64,000 bases of DNA from Taenia hydatigena. Lineage: Eukaryota; Platyhelminthes; Cestoda; Cyclophyllidea; Taeniidae. The position numbers and the translations under genes are program-made. Positions 12,561 through 24,679 of the stretch are shown here, piece after piece. A model generated the notes under the pieces. It was not told where the DNA came from. It worked only from the letters and a program-made list of their open reading frames with translations, and did no database searches. The stretch's first letter is position 1. Each line of letters begins with the position of its first letter. Location: positions 12,436,519-12,500,518 of the forward strand of contig JADWOT020000006.1 of the NCBI GenBank assembly GCA_036345935.2, in the 5' to 3' direction.

Positions 12561-15439
12561 ATTTGCACGAGTCTGCTAAAATCACTTGCTTCAGGTAAGT
12601 TAACAGTTAACCTTTATTGAGTTAACCAATTAAGAAGAAGGGTGAAGAGACTGTATATAATTTTGTGTTAGTATGGAGATAAAATATGTACTAGATGATC
12701 TGCAATGCCTCTTTTTCCTTCAAGCACACGGACACAATGCGTAAAGGAACCACAAGTGCTGCAGAAAGCGATTACTATTACGATTAACTTGAAAGGCCTG
12801 TGCGGCTGCAAACTGGCCAAGTAGTTGCAAAATGTTGCCCTGAGAGATTGTTAGGAACATTGAAAGGCGTAGTAGTCTCTAAAGTTACGTCAAAGAAGCT
12901 CATGAGGCTGACCAATGATTATGGAATTGATGACCCCACATAACTTCTGACACGCATTTGCATTCAAAGAGCTCGAATAATGCCGCTAATACCGACAATT
13001 GCAACCCCTGAAGTTTGCATGGAGCTGTGTCTACTTACTTTGCTGATTGACATTGGTGCAGCACCTTCTGTGAAATGCAGTGTCATGAGTCCTTGCACTG
13101 CCAATTGACCAGTAGGAAGAAGAACGCTATGTTGGAATGAGAATTATTGATCAGCGCTATCAACAACATCAACAATGGCACCGATCCGGTCCCACGTCAT
13201 CATGGCGAAATAAGAAAAATCTGTGAGGAGTAAACACAAATTAATGCATGTCTATGTTAAGGTGATTTCTAAACAGTTCAAATCGGCTTTGGTCTAACTC
13301 ACTAGTGCCACACCGCAGAAAGGCACTCGCATAACGGTGTCGCAAAGCCAATCTATATTGTGAGATGTCACCATGCGAACGGGAACCACATAGGGCCTTT
13401 GTCATACCTCCAAGGTCTGCCAATCAAATATCAGTTGCCACAATTAAGCAGCACTGCAACAATTCACCCGCCATTTCCTTGCCCTAACGTAATTTAAGCA
13501 TGCACTAGCCCGATACCCAAATGAACAGACAGAAAATGTGTGCAGGTAAACAAGCACATCAGGTGCGTTCTTGGACACTGCAACAAGAGCAAAAACAAAC
13601 TCGCACATTTGCTCACGTCCTCAGAGGCCGATAATTAACTATTGGTCGTCGAAAATACTTACTTGTGTGAGCACGTTGTAGTCATAGAAGGAACCGTCAC
13701 ACTATTGCAGTGATGGGAGTAAACGCATTGAGGATGTTTGCGTACTGTCTGCAAAGCAATCTTAATAACGCTACATCCCCAAGGAGCACTGTTTTTCAAT
13801 GAGGTTACCAAGGGCTATCATCTTAAGAAGCACCTTGTAGTAAGATGCATGCGGATCGGCGACTTGGACGGAGAGCACTACTCATAGTCATATTGGCACA
13901 TTGCAATGTCAATAGCACGAATGCATGGCAATGAGCACTAAATGCTAGCCTACCAACAACTACTACCCACCAGTATTGGATGAAGGCGCCTTAGCAAATA
14001 GCGGCAGTGAGTGCAATAGCGCAAACGCTTGTTTAAGATTCACAAAAACAAAAGGTTAAAGGAAGAATTGCGAGTGAAAGAAGTAGAGTAAAAGAAGGCA
14101 AGTTAATCTTAAGCCGCACAAGTGGGATTTACGTCGCTTGATTCCCATCTAATCGACAGCATCTGCTGCAATCGCGAAAGGATGCGCTCAATGATGGAAG
14201 AGGACATTCGTCAAAAAAGGCAAGAAGATAAAATGCAAACCCAATTTTAGTGCTTTTTTAATGTATATGCTTTAGTGTTTATGCTCATTCATCGCCTTTC
14301 ATCCATTCACCTACACCTATTAACCATATCTATGATTAAAGTTTTCAGCCTACGACATCGTGAACGCAGAGCCCACTGCGCCGAGCTTTGCAGAGCTCTG
14401 CCAGCTTCGGCGACCATTGCTTGCCAAACACTGGTCATCGGAATGTATCTAGAAACACAGACCAGTCTCAGCAAAATGCTTGCATGTCTTTCAGACTCTC
14501 GGAGGGGTAAAGAAGGCACGCTACACCTCGGGTACATTCATCGTCATTTCTAGTGACAAATTTCAAAGATTCCACTCACATTCATGCGTACCGACAAACT
14601 CGACCTGCAATGGTCTCCTTATGCATGGCGGAACACAATGAGAATTCGATAAACAAGCTTAACTACGGGAAAGACCTGTGATGATTTGCCAATTAGAGCT
14701 GCATCTGGCGCATAGCTTAACGATGGTGTAAAGGGCATTCCGATGTTTTGTTCGCAGCAAAACCCCCAGCACTTCCCCTTCTATTTGTCGCGATGGTGTG
14801 CTCTGCAGAGATTCATTCGTTCGGCGAAAAAAGGCAGGCCCGAACATCATTCCAGAGAGTGCTGTAACAGCATCCGCGTCCAATCCAATAAGCGTAATAG
14901 AATCGCAGAATGGATATAGTATTAATGTGAATAACGTAGCCATAGGAACGTGGTTAGGAGGACTTGGCAAATACAAACAACTGCGAGTTCCACTTTTAAT
15001 GCATTTATGCCTGGAATTTTAACCGCCTGGATAAAATGATTACTTAGCCGGACTTATGTCTATAATTTTTTCAAGAGTTGTGCGAAAATTATCGCGTTGT
15101 AATCACTTACTATTTATGCTTCGTACGGATAATTTATTGCGCCCGACATTCCCGCCGGATATCCATCAACTGGAGAACCCTACAAATATGGATTTAGTTC
15201 GTCTTCACTGAATAATGCATTTTGCAACTGTTATCCTAATAATAGTATAGCAGTAGGAATAGGACAGCAATGAAGTAAGTGCAGGCTTATGCATTACGAC
15301 ACGCATAGCAGAACGGCAACTATTGCCGGCATGATTTGTCGCTGCATCTTGAGGGATACCCCGTGCAGCGTCGAGAGTAAATGAGTGGAGTCTGCACTCA
15401 TCGATCATTCCAATAATTGGGTCTAAATTATCCATACGC
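12561..15439. other. No gene recognised
   Basis: Mixed non-coding sequence. The longest open frames (92-105 codons near 14275-14976) overlap each other on opposite strands and have no recognisable domain or splice support. Confidence 0.4.
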
Positions 15440-16500
15440 ATTATTGGAGAATAGATTGTGGCATTTCTTACACTTACACCCGCCACTGACGGGCCGGTGT
15501 GAGATTGATTTCGATTGTATGTGAGTCAATTCTGCAGGTGTCTTTAATGTCATCTTTGGGGTGTAGATTCTCCTTTCAAACTGATGGTTGGCGCACAAGT
15601 TGTGGCATTGTCGTAGCTTGCAATCACCACTGGCACCCGGTGTGTCTTTAACGTTGCGCGTATATGGGTTAATTTCGTACGTCCCCAACTTGTCATTTAT
15701 GCGTTCTAGATTATCCTTCGACACTGATTTCTGGCACACAAGCTGTGGTAATGCTTACGCATGACTACACTACTGACATACCTGCGTGATTTTAAAGACG
15801 CAAACTGTGGATAAATTTTGCAGATCTCTCACATGACTGCAATGCGTTCTAGTCTATCCATCCACACCGATTGGTGGCACACAAGGCGTGGCATTTCTGA
15901 TAGTTGCTCCCACCACAGGTTAACCCGTGCAAAATGAAAGAGGCAGATATGTGTAAATCCTACAGCTCTATCAATCGCCACCCATGCACTTTAGAACACC
16001 CCTTTACACTTATTGGTGGTACACAAGTCGTGCATTGCTGAAACTTACACCCACAACCATGAGACCGGTGTGTGTTTGCCGTCGCAATTACGTTCGTAAA
16101 TTCTGCAGCTCTATTATATACCATTGACGCGGCACTGATTGTCCCTCTTCTCTGACTTGTACCATAGATGTCTCAACATTGCTGACACTTACATTTACCC
16201 CCGAGGCACGTGTGTATTCTAAGATGCAATTAGATGGGTAAAATCAGCTGTTATATAACATGCCGCCCATGCCGTCCAGATTGTCCTTCAACACGTGTTG
16301 TCGCACAAATTGAGGCTTTGTTTACACGTTTCTCACCCTCACATCCTGGGCGATCTGGATGTGAACTCTGTATGTCTCTTACTTGCCATCTGTACGGTCT
16401 AATTTGTCACTCCACATTGGTTTGTGGCACACATGTGGCGGCATTTCTGACACATTCACCCATCACTGGCCGACTCGTGCCACGCTTATTCTGCATGTAG
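15440..16500. repeat. Tandem array of about 143-bp units (array 1)
   Basis: A recurring word close to 'TTGGTGGCACACAAG', followed by 'TGTGGCATT...TGACACTTACACCC' and 'GACCGGTGTG', appears at a regular step. The core CACAAG-like word starts near 15594, 15737, 15880 and 16022, with weaker copies near 16160, 16304 and 16430. The period is 142-143 bp in the best part. Units are diverged. The same unit family recurs at 17950-18200, 25600-26740 and, inverted, at 30190-30560. It is satellite-like DNA with no sign of coding. Confidence 0.75.
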
Positions 16501-16779
16501 ATGCTGGGATTTGGCAGTGAAAGTGCTATACATATCTTGAAAGCAGATTTACTGTAGATTTCCGTGGTTTATGTTGCATTCCTTTTTAAGCGAATTCGTT
16601 AATGTACTCTAGATTACGCACTCATACGAGTTTATTTTTTATGTTCGCAGCATCGTTCATCAGTCCTACACAATTTCCAAATTGCTGCTAAATTGTCACT
16701 AAATCTCTGCATCTAAAAATTTGCCTAATTTGCATGCTCGTGCAATAAAATTTTACCTATACGTGCGGCTTTACTTGTT

Positions 16780-17770
16780 AGGCAACCTTTTCGATTGACA
16801 AGCGTAGTTTCGCTGGACTTCACCATGCTTCCAATTACGGTTAAGGTAGTAAAAGCGAATAAAAATATATATCCCCCAAAATTTTTATTAGCGTCTGTTG
16901 ATGGAGGGTAATTTATGCCGCAGTGTCACAGTCCTTTGTAGCGCATTTTGTAATGGCATGGTGACTCGACAATTAGGTGATTTAAGGCGTAGTACTTCGC
17001 CAATGCGGTCGAGTTAGCGCAGCGCACCCATTAGCAGATATTAATCCTGCTTCTTCGACTTCTATTTATGTATATTGTCAATCAGCTTCCGATTCCGCTC
17101 ATAATTCTGCGTTTGCCTTGTTACATTGTCGACAAATATGGGCTTTAGGAACTGCACATCCATGATTGCAGGTCCTTTTGGAACCCCTGTACTTCAAACG
17201 TTGTCTATAAAGCAGCTCGCTATTTGTAGTCCTTTTTTCAAGGGCGCGTTTTGCGGTCGGAGACTAAAGAAAAGCTTGACTAATAGTGGTAAGGAAGGTG
17301 AAATGCCATCGCATGCCTTTGCCCACTAATTAGGGCTTTCTGCACACCGAAGGGCACTTTAGAAGTGATGCTGATTTTATTTATTGACCTGCGCGCAATA
17401 ACTAGGCGGAGACCTATTCGCAGGAATCTGCATTGCATATAGTCTCAAACTACTTCTCAGTGCACCCGAATACTGATGCTTTCGGAGGTTGGAGGTGGAG
17501 TTTCCATCATGAGGCCTATGAAATGCTATACCCCAAAGAGAACGCCAAATACAAATAAAATCACAATGATCGAAGCCGCAGTTCACAAACGCAACTTTAA
17601 TCAAATCATCCTAAGTGCGAAAGATCCGCAACAAAGCATAGACTATAAACATGAAACACAATGTTTTAGCCGACTGTGCTTCTAATGAGTGATCAATGGA
17701 CTTGAGGGCCATTTCAATCAAGCACACCCAAGCTGTCGCCTGAGGTATTAGCCAAAGTAGTGGAAACTTG
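16780..17770. repeat. Duplicated flank of FN3 gene A
   Basis: Parts of this block match two places further right. The stretch near 16860-17220 matches about 27040-27470 ('AATATGGG...CCATGA' words). The stretch near 17220-17700 matches about 24710-25200 ('AAGCTTG...GGTAAG', 'TCGGTGCACC', 'GAGGTTGGA'). A third relative of the 'GCGTCTGTTGA' segment lies near 18640. The pattern indicates that the upstream flanks of genes A and B come from one ancestral block, later rearranged. Confidence 0.55.
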
Positions 17771-17949
17771 CATAGTACAGCCGTCTAGCCGTGATTATAG
17801 CGCCTAAGTGAACCGCACCAAACGCTTGCTTTTAGCACTTGGTTTAAATTGAGGAATGCTTGGCTTTGGGTACGCCCACGTGTGGTGTGGATTTCAAATG
17901 GGTCAATGTAGCATCATGCCTTAGCACAGTAGCATTCAACCTTGCACAC

Positions 17950-18200
17950 AATCACAAGTTAAAATGGAAGAAACCGACGGAGAGTCTGGCCATGAATAAT
18001 GCTTGCGTTCGCTTTTACTGGCATCTTACAACATAATGCACAACTACAATGCCATATGTAAGAGGTTTTGTGCTGGAACACAGAGCTATCACATGTTATC
18101 AATGCGGTCATGGTTACTCCTTCACGCTGATTGGTGTCACACAAGTTGTGGCACTGCTGGCACTTCTATCTACCATTGATAGCTCAGTGTAAGTAAACGA
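17950..18200. repeat. Isolated unit(s) of the 143-bp repeat family
   Basis: The words 'TATCACATGTTATC', 'GATTGGTGTCACACAAGTTG', 'TGGCACTGCTGGCACTT' and 'ACCATTGATAG' match the unit consensus of the arrays at 15440-16500 and 25600-26740. It lies in the duplicated upstream flank of FN3 gene A at the position that corresponds to the longer array upstream of gene B. Confidence 0.55.
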
Positions 18201-19404
18201 TGGAATTCCGCTAGTAAAGCACTGAATGTAATGGAAAAATGAAGCTCAGCAGGTTTTGCAAAATCAAACACATTTCGTGCTAGCCAAAATAGGAGGATAG
18301 GATTGATTTTCCACTTAGCCGGGGAGAGATGGAGTCTAATTGTGCCAATCTTCTTTCCGTTTAAAATTACACCATCGCAACTGGGATATGTCAAACTTGA
18401 CAGCGCTTCCACACCTTCGAATTCTGTGAAACAGGACTTGATTGCTGTGACTAGGCAATACACTTGCCTTACATGCTTGTGCATCATTTATTTATTGTCT
18501 AGTAGGCCATTGAGGGCTAGGAAATTTTAGATCGATTACGTGTGACTCAGCCCATAGCCATTTCAGCACATAGCATGCTGCTATGCATTGAGGCAGTGGC
18601 AAAGACGAATGAGAAGTCCATATCTCCCCTCCAGCAATTACGAGCGTCTGTTGAAGGAGGATAATTTACGCTACAGCATCAAAGCCCCTTGCAGTGCATT
18701 TCAGAATGCCATGGTGATTTGACATATGAAAGGAATCGAGATGCATCCATTCGTCAATCAAAGTTCACTTTTGCTGGAGATCGTCAACGAGAGCGAGTTT
18801 AAATTGCGGACTCAACAACGGATAAGACCCCCGTTGCATTGAAGCACATTTGCATGTCTTGCATATCTATCCAAATTTCGGCGCATATTCCTCCCTTGAC
18901 CACGCTACAGCGTTGATGTCTAAAGAAATTTCGCAAGTGTAGTTCTATGGGCGCAATTTTATATTGGAACTCATCTATTAGGAAACATCGCTTTTTTGCC
19001 TCCTTCCCCCTAGACATCATTTTCTTCTCGCATAAATGTGAGATCTACTAGACGTGATGATGGAGCCAACAGGCAGTCACAGTCAGTCCTTAATCGGTAC
19101 TGCAGAGACGTTTGAGTGTGATTTGGTCCTGCTAAGTTAGCTCTATATCTCAAGGCTGCCCATCCGCATCAATTCGCTCGCTGTTGATTCGAAAGTCATC
19201 TTGAGATCTATAGCGTGATTAGGTCTTGTACTTTTTTCACCTTCCGCGTCTACTCACCTTCATGATAGGTCATGTGGCAGCAGGCCACTGATTCACGAGC
19301 AGAAAGCGACACCCTATTTCACAAACAACTACTCTGCGCATGTGGGAGTCGCCCTGTAGTTCAAGAACACGCATTTGATAGGCTGATCAAACAGTGCCTA
19401 CTCC
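18201..19404. other. Upstream flank of FN3 gene A, no other gene
   Basis: No coding frame is supported. From about 19000 the sequence is clearly homologous to the flank of gene B (27460-27850), including 'CCTGTAGTTCAAG' and 'TGATAGGCTG' just upstream of the TATA box. This makes it the likely promoter-proximal region. Confidence 0.5.
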
Positions 19405-19412
19405 CATAAATA
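19405..19412 (+). promoter_or_regulatory. TATA-like box of FN3 gene A
   Basis: The sequence CATAAATA lies 40-47 bases upstream of the exon 1 start codon. The equivalent position of gene B has TTATAAATA (27844-27852), and the bases between box and ATG are strongly conserved between the genes. Conservation after duplication supports a core promoter. Confidence 0.5.
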
Positions 19413-19451
19413 CCCCATGATTTATGCTTGTAATCCAAGTCTTCCTTGACG

Positions 19452-20400
19452 ATGTCACTTCGCTTGCACCTTATGCTGCTGGCAATTTCGCACTTGGCGA
19501 AGAGCCGCATAGAACTGGGTGGTGAGTTTCTATCTACTGGGTAGCACCGATCAGCATTTGTGCATATTTCCCACCGATTAATTGCTTCCGTTTCACGTGT
19601 TGCATTTACTTGATGTTAACTCCTCATTTTCCATTCACTCATACAGATAGCTGCATTTGTACCGATTGACGGTGGTATTTGTATGCGAATGGCTAGCAAG
19701 TCAGACTAACTGCGTGCCACATTCCTATCTCCGTTGTATTTCACTCAAATTATTAGCATGCTTCTCAAGGCATGCGTTTACTTGTAATTCAAACTCACAC
19801 GTCACAGGCTAATGCTTACAAACGCCTGTCCCCCATAGATCAAGCGTGTCAGTTGTTGCATTTTAAAAGTGAATAGCAATTAGTTACATTTCTTAACACT
19901 AGTGCTTTCATGTTGGACGGAAAAGATTTCAACATCCCTGTTTCAAAGCGATTTGCGATACCCGTAACGGTTCTGCTAGGCAGAATGCATTGTTTTTTTT
20001 TACAGATGAGGCAATAGAAGTAAACACGCCGCTTCCAAATCACTTCCGCTGGTGTTGCGTGGGAGCCCAAACCATTACGCTACTTTGGAATGTGAAAGAG
20101 TTGGGCGAGCACTACGCCAAACAAATTAGACTGACTGCATTTTCACCTTCACACCCTTTTTTACTCGAGAGCAAAAAAGGCAATTTTTCGAATGGGATGT
20201 TCATTCTCTACGGGTTGGAGTCCGACACACGATACCATGTGTTTGTGAACGCAATTGCAAATGGGGGCTCTGATGTTATATTCTACGGTTTCATTAAAAC
20301 ACTGCCCACTGGTAAGCTGGCAAGTGCGATTGTGATATGCATCATCGTGCCAAAGCATGGCATGTCCGTGTGCGTAAGGAATTTCAAGATGTTGTGCTAG
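19452..20400 (+). CDS. Secreted FN3-domain protein, EG95/oncosphere-antigen-like (gene A)
   Basis: Exon 1 (19452-19521, 70 nt) encodes a signal peptide beginning MSLRLHLMLLAISHLAKS and ends in phase 1 at a GTGAGT donor. Exon 2 (20006-20311, 306 nt) follows a T-rich tract and CAG, and joins in frame. It encodes one FN3 domain, with a Trp-bearing strand (LLWNVKELG) and a late strand motif (LESDTRYHVFV). It ends in phase 1 at GGTAAG. A signal exon followed by one FN3 exon with phase-1 introns matches the taeniid EG95/45W/TSOL18 antigens, which are secreted or surface proteins of the oncosphere. The terminal exon is unresolved. Either the frame reads on through the donor for 29 residues to the stop at 20398-20400, or it splices, for example to a small hydrophobic exon candidate at 20507-20565. 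Family membership is inferred from sequence and exon layout. Both exons are open and splice sites are intact, so the gene may be functional. Confidence 0.72.
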
Positions 20401-21268
20401 TGCCTCATTTTTTCATTTAGTTTGTAGCATATTGTGAGTAAGCGGATATTGGATGGAAAGGTATGTGGCAAGTGTCCATTACCCGTCCGAATGGCATGCG
20501 ATTCAGCGACTCCAGTTATCCTATCGCCTTGGCTGAACCCATTTATTTTATCGTTTTCCGATTGACACACTTCCCGAAGCCTACTACCATCCGATGGCTG
20601 CTCTAATCGTGAGGCAATAATGTCCAATGTCAATGTTTTATCGCCACTCTTATTGCGTCTTCGTTCTCTGCTGCGATCCCAATGGTTGTCAACATTGATT
20701 GGCATGGCAGGTGCCCCAACGACTGGCGAAGGACTAAATTGCGCTTACTTGGTAGTGCATATTTATCGCTCACGAGGTTATCATTAGGTATGACCCTATT
20801 GTAAACTTTGGAGTAAATTGACTACTTTAACGTTCGCAGTGAAATTCTAGGAATTCCAATGCCGAGTTTTACTGATAATAATGAGTTGTGCCATTTTGAA
20901 TTTTACAACCTCATAATTGACAACAACACGCCATTTTTCACAACTATGCTTCTATTTCCCACGTTGCATCCATTCGGATACGTCGAAAAATTTCGTGTTT
21001 TGACTTAATTTTCTAACGCTTTGATAGAAACCCACTCTTGCGTGTAGCAGCGACTAAGATAAAAACAACAGAAGTAGTAGTTGTTGGCGATTCGCACTCA
21101 CGCACAAGTAAGCTCAAGCACGCCTCATTGCCGTGTTAGAGGGGGCCAGACAGAATGGACCCTTGGGCAGATCAGTTGGTCGCCATAATACCCTCGTCCT
21201 TCCTATGCAAACAGACAAGTTATCCCTCGGTGTGGTGGAGCATATTGCAATCGCACTTGCCAGCTTAC
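20401..21268. other. Region between convergent FN3 copies A and C
   Basis: This should contain the 3' end of gene A and, on the other strand, that of copy C. It aligns in part with the DNA after gene B (28860-29090), sharing 'ATTACCCG', 'ATGGCATG' and 'TAACGTTC'. It also has about 230 extra bases (about 20500-20730) missing from B. The only candidate exon is 20507-20565 for gene A. Confidence 0.35.
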
Positions 21269-21562
21269 CTGGAGGTGGTGCTGCAACAAATCCATCGCAT
21301 AGTTCAGCCGCCTCTGTGTCCACCAACACTCGGTATCGAGTTTTGGCCTCCAACCCGTCATGAGTGATCCTACGCTGTGAATAATTTACCGTTTTACTCC
21401 TAGAGAAGTAGGGTCGATGAGTAGAAACCGCAGTTGGTCTAATCTGGTCCGCGTAGTGTCCACCCAACGCTCTCACATCTCAAGTTAAAGTAAAGCTTTG
21501 TGACGTCGTGAAACTCTATTGAAAGTGTGCTGGAAGCGGTTTTAACCCTTCCTTTGCCTCGT
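21269..21562 (-). pseudogene. FN3 exon pseudogene, EG95-like (copy C, inverted)
   Basis: The minus strand encodes the second half of the same FN3 exon (ALGGHYADQI, GLEAKTRYRVLV) and keeps the phase-1 GTAAGC donor (GT at 21267-21268). It is disabled. The acceptor expected as CAG just outside 21562 reads CTG. A TAG lies in frame at 21516-21518 and a TGA at 21480-21482, the latter exactly where the conserved core Trp of the FN3 domain should be. It is closest to copy D (29229-29521): both continue past the donor with similar words (ACTGATCTGCC, GGTCCATTC, GGCAATGAGGC). It points towards gene A, so A and C are tail to tail. Confidence 0.75.
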
Positions 21563-22209
21563 CAGCAAAATGGAAGAATATTTAATGCGTAATAGCAATC
21601 ATGCAGACATTCGGACTCCATTAGGAACAAAAATGAGGGACGGTTAATACCAAGCTATTTACGGTGATGACAGCAAGCAGCATGAAGTAAATATGAGGCA
21701 GCTTCATTAAGTCAAATTGTGGTCTTGAATGAGAGCATCCAGTTTGTTTCAATTGTGCTAATCCACTAATGATGTTTATTTTCCTTAGAACATGTGTCTC
21801 CTCCACACTGTCAAGTTTGCGACTGAATGCTCGGAGGGCTTTTTTGTGAAACATTTTGTCGTCGTTGGCGGCAGGTGTGGTGTCGAAGCAATTATTAGAG
21901 GACCAATGGATGCATTTGAGAGTTGCCTTGCTCCTCCTGCTCCCCTTAGAGTGGAATATTTCTTAATGCAGAACACAAGCAGACGTGCAGCGCGGCTGTG
22001 TGGGTGATAGGTGGGCGGGTTGGCGAAGGCGGCGAGAGAGCGGTATTCTGATAAGTGCTTTGCTATGGGACAGCGTATGTTGCACAGATTACATGAGATA
22101 CTATCGTAGGCTTACAATCACATCGCTTCTGCTTGTTCTTCCCGTATTTATAGTCAGATTAAGGTCTTTAACAGCAGCGTACCATGTGCATTGCCCTTAT
22201 TAACATGAT
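21563..22209. other. Flank of copy C
   Basis: No complete gene is recognised. On the minus strand a frame starting at 21707 encodes a short hydrophobic leader-like peptide (starting MKLPHIYFMLLAVITVNS). It could be a relic of a signal exon for copy C, but no matching phase-1 donor was found. Confidence 0.3.
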
Positions 22210-23150
22210 TCATAAGGGAGTCAAGGCTTGTGTGTTGGATGGAGAACAGTGGGAGAGCTTCATAAATAAGGGCAAATTATACTGCGAAACATGTGTTAAC
22301 ATGGCTTTGCGTACATGCATATTCCTCCCTTCAGTGCCTCTAAGGTAGCAAGGGTTGCATATTCTCTCTAGACGGAACGATGCTCACCATTGCCAGTCGC
22401 CTTTTGCCTCCCTGGCGCCAACCGCTTTTAAGCATATTAGTAATGGAAAAATGGATCACCTGAATCCCTCATTGTCGCTCAGCAGTCATTGTGCATGGTA
22501 GAATGGGCAAACGATTTGAGATGGAAGGTGTAGACCTTTGTGGACGTGATTGTAGAAGAGGAGTAGGAGGAAGTTGGGTTGCGTGCCCCCCAAAAAGTAA
22601 TTGGCACAGGTGAACTGTGGATCACGTATTATCCTGAGACAACGCTGGCTAAAGGCTGGCAGTCCGAGTGAACGTAGGCTCTACCGAGGAGGAAGCAAAC
22701 AACAGCAGAGCGCCTTACAAGTAGAGAAAACAACGAAATGCCTGAGTTGGATGGATTGCTGGCGAATATGCAACCCTAGGCAAGCCACATGTAAGCACGT
22801 GACTATAACAATTTTCAAATGATTAAAGGAAAGTTAGCAGCATTGAGAAAAAAAAACAAAAACTGGCCCTAGAATGAGTAAAGGAAAAAATAGTGAAATC
22901 TGTGTATGTCACACGTATGTGATTGGGAGATGAAATCGGGAATAAAACTCGGTGATGGGCATGGCATCGCTTAAATGAAAAACACAAAATTCTGCCTAAT
23001 AGTCGCTTTATTTTTGAAATAGAGACTTGGGGCTATTAAGCGGTGGTGATTTTCGTGGTGAAGATGTACTAAAATGGTATTGGATGGGGTTATAAAAAGT
23101 GAAACTGATGGATACATAAGACAAAATTAACGGTGGCAGTGGTAAAATAC
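22210..23150. repeat. 2-kb dispersed repeat, partial copy 2
   Basis: This stretch is a diverged version of about 9530-10200 and 45530-46200. It shares 'TGTTGGATGGAG', 'TTTACTGC/TATACTGC', 'TGGCGCCAAC', 'GTCGCTCAGCAGTCATTGTG' and a distal 'GGATGG' segment. The 5' part of the repeat (corresponding to 8100-9500) is missing. Confidence 0.6.
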
Positions 23151-24679
23151 GTGTCATCTGTGTGATGCGGAGATGAAATGCGAAAATTGAGGTAAAACGA
23201 TACCACTATGTTATTGGGATCCATCACATCACACCACCTCTCAGTCAAGCTTGTGCGACCTTCTGTTTCATCTGTGCTATCTTGTGGCGTTCTAACGAAC
23301 GCCAGCTCCAAAGCCTCCTTGGTTGCCACAATCGTTCACAAGGGTGATGTGTAAGCTGCTCGACAGTCCCGAAATCGTTTTACTGTTTTCCTAAAAAGAT
23401 ATTCGGAACTTATTAGAACCTAAGTACCGTACAGTCATTAGTTGACATTCCATGTGACATTTGTCGCTTTTTATTTTTTACTAGAAAATTTGCTTTGACG
23501 TTTGGATGGACTAAAAATTTTTTGTGCAAATACAGTGCTTCATGGAGATCCATGCCACAACACCCCTCGTCGTCGCATTTTCGCTCAGAGGCATAACCAC
23601 TCAGGTATGTCAGTAGCCTTTTGGAAATTTCTGCACGTCAAATTTGTTTCACAGCAAAGACATGAAGCGAGGCGTTAAAAAGCTTGGTTGCGTGCAATAG
23701 CAGCCCAGTTGCGAAGAACGTGCCAAATAAAATATGTCAAAGCTTGGAAGCTTACTTTTCCGTTTCCCTTCACCATTACACTAATGCACGCCACACTTCA
23801 ACACTTAAAGTGCAACGCTGGCACTATCGAAACGATGCCTGGCGAGCATTTTATGACTAGATTTTACCGGGCAACTATTTGGCGATGGAAGTGGTGGAAA
23901 CCGAAACGGCGATTTGATGTATAAGACATGATAATAAAAGGCTGTTTGGTTGCACGATGTGTTATTATCTCGTGGTAGCTGTCTATTGAATGGGTTCTGT
24001 GATAAGTGCTATTTCATCTCTGCATAGATTACTTTTATGATTTGGATGCGACTTCAATAAGCGTATCAGAGGAGCACTAAGGTTTCCCAACAATACATGT
24101 AATATACAGATGAATCAATCGCACGCTTTATCACCCTTAAATATTTAATATTTTAGCGCAAGAAAATAAAATTGGGTGAATTGCCCAATCTTGATGTGTC
24201 AATGTGCTTAATGCAGATGAAACTGAGAAATTGAAGTTATGCGGGAGGACCAACACACTACGACGTATCTTTTTCACAATTAAGCGTTTTGTACAACTGG
24301 GAATTTAATTAACCTCCAATCCAATCGTATCACTTTATTCCAAATGGAGGGGCAAAGAGGTTATTTTCCTACTATCCTAAATCTTCCCACATCAGCAATT
24401 TAATTGCCGAATGCTGAAGCGCGACTTTGCACAGACTGTGCAACCAAGGATTCAAAGACCCTCAGAGTCAGCCTTACCAGAAAGTCTCCAAATATTTTTA
24501 TCCAGTTTGAATGCCCTTTGAACTTGACACACTCCTCCCACCAATCATTGCTAACAGCTCACTCCCCTAATGCACTGGTATCCCATTGACGTGCACTGCT
24601 CACATTCCCACTACTTTAACACTGATTTTGGTTGATTTAACATCCCAAAATTTATGGAACGCTGCCAGGTAGAGAGTGC
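23151..24679. other. No gene recognised
   Basis: Short frames only, with no domain and no splice-consistent exons. No repeat boundary was identified. Confidence 0.4.

Noticed and set aside
15440..16500. CRISPR-like array
   Set aside because: The units are about 143 bp and diverged along their whole length, with no short repeat/spacer pattern; the DNA is eukaryotic.
20507..20565. Third exon of FN3 gene A with hydrophobic end
   Set aside because: Acceptor and phase fit, but the stretch is absent from the gene B side, so it is mentioned only as a candidate and not called.
21133..21367. Plus-strand frames over FN3 copy C
   Set aside because: They are antisense to the recognisable FN3 exon, which is on the minus strand.
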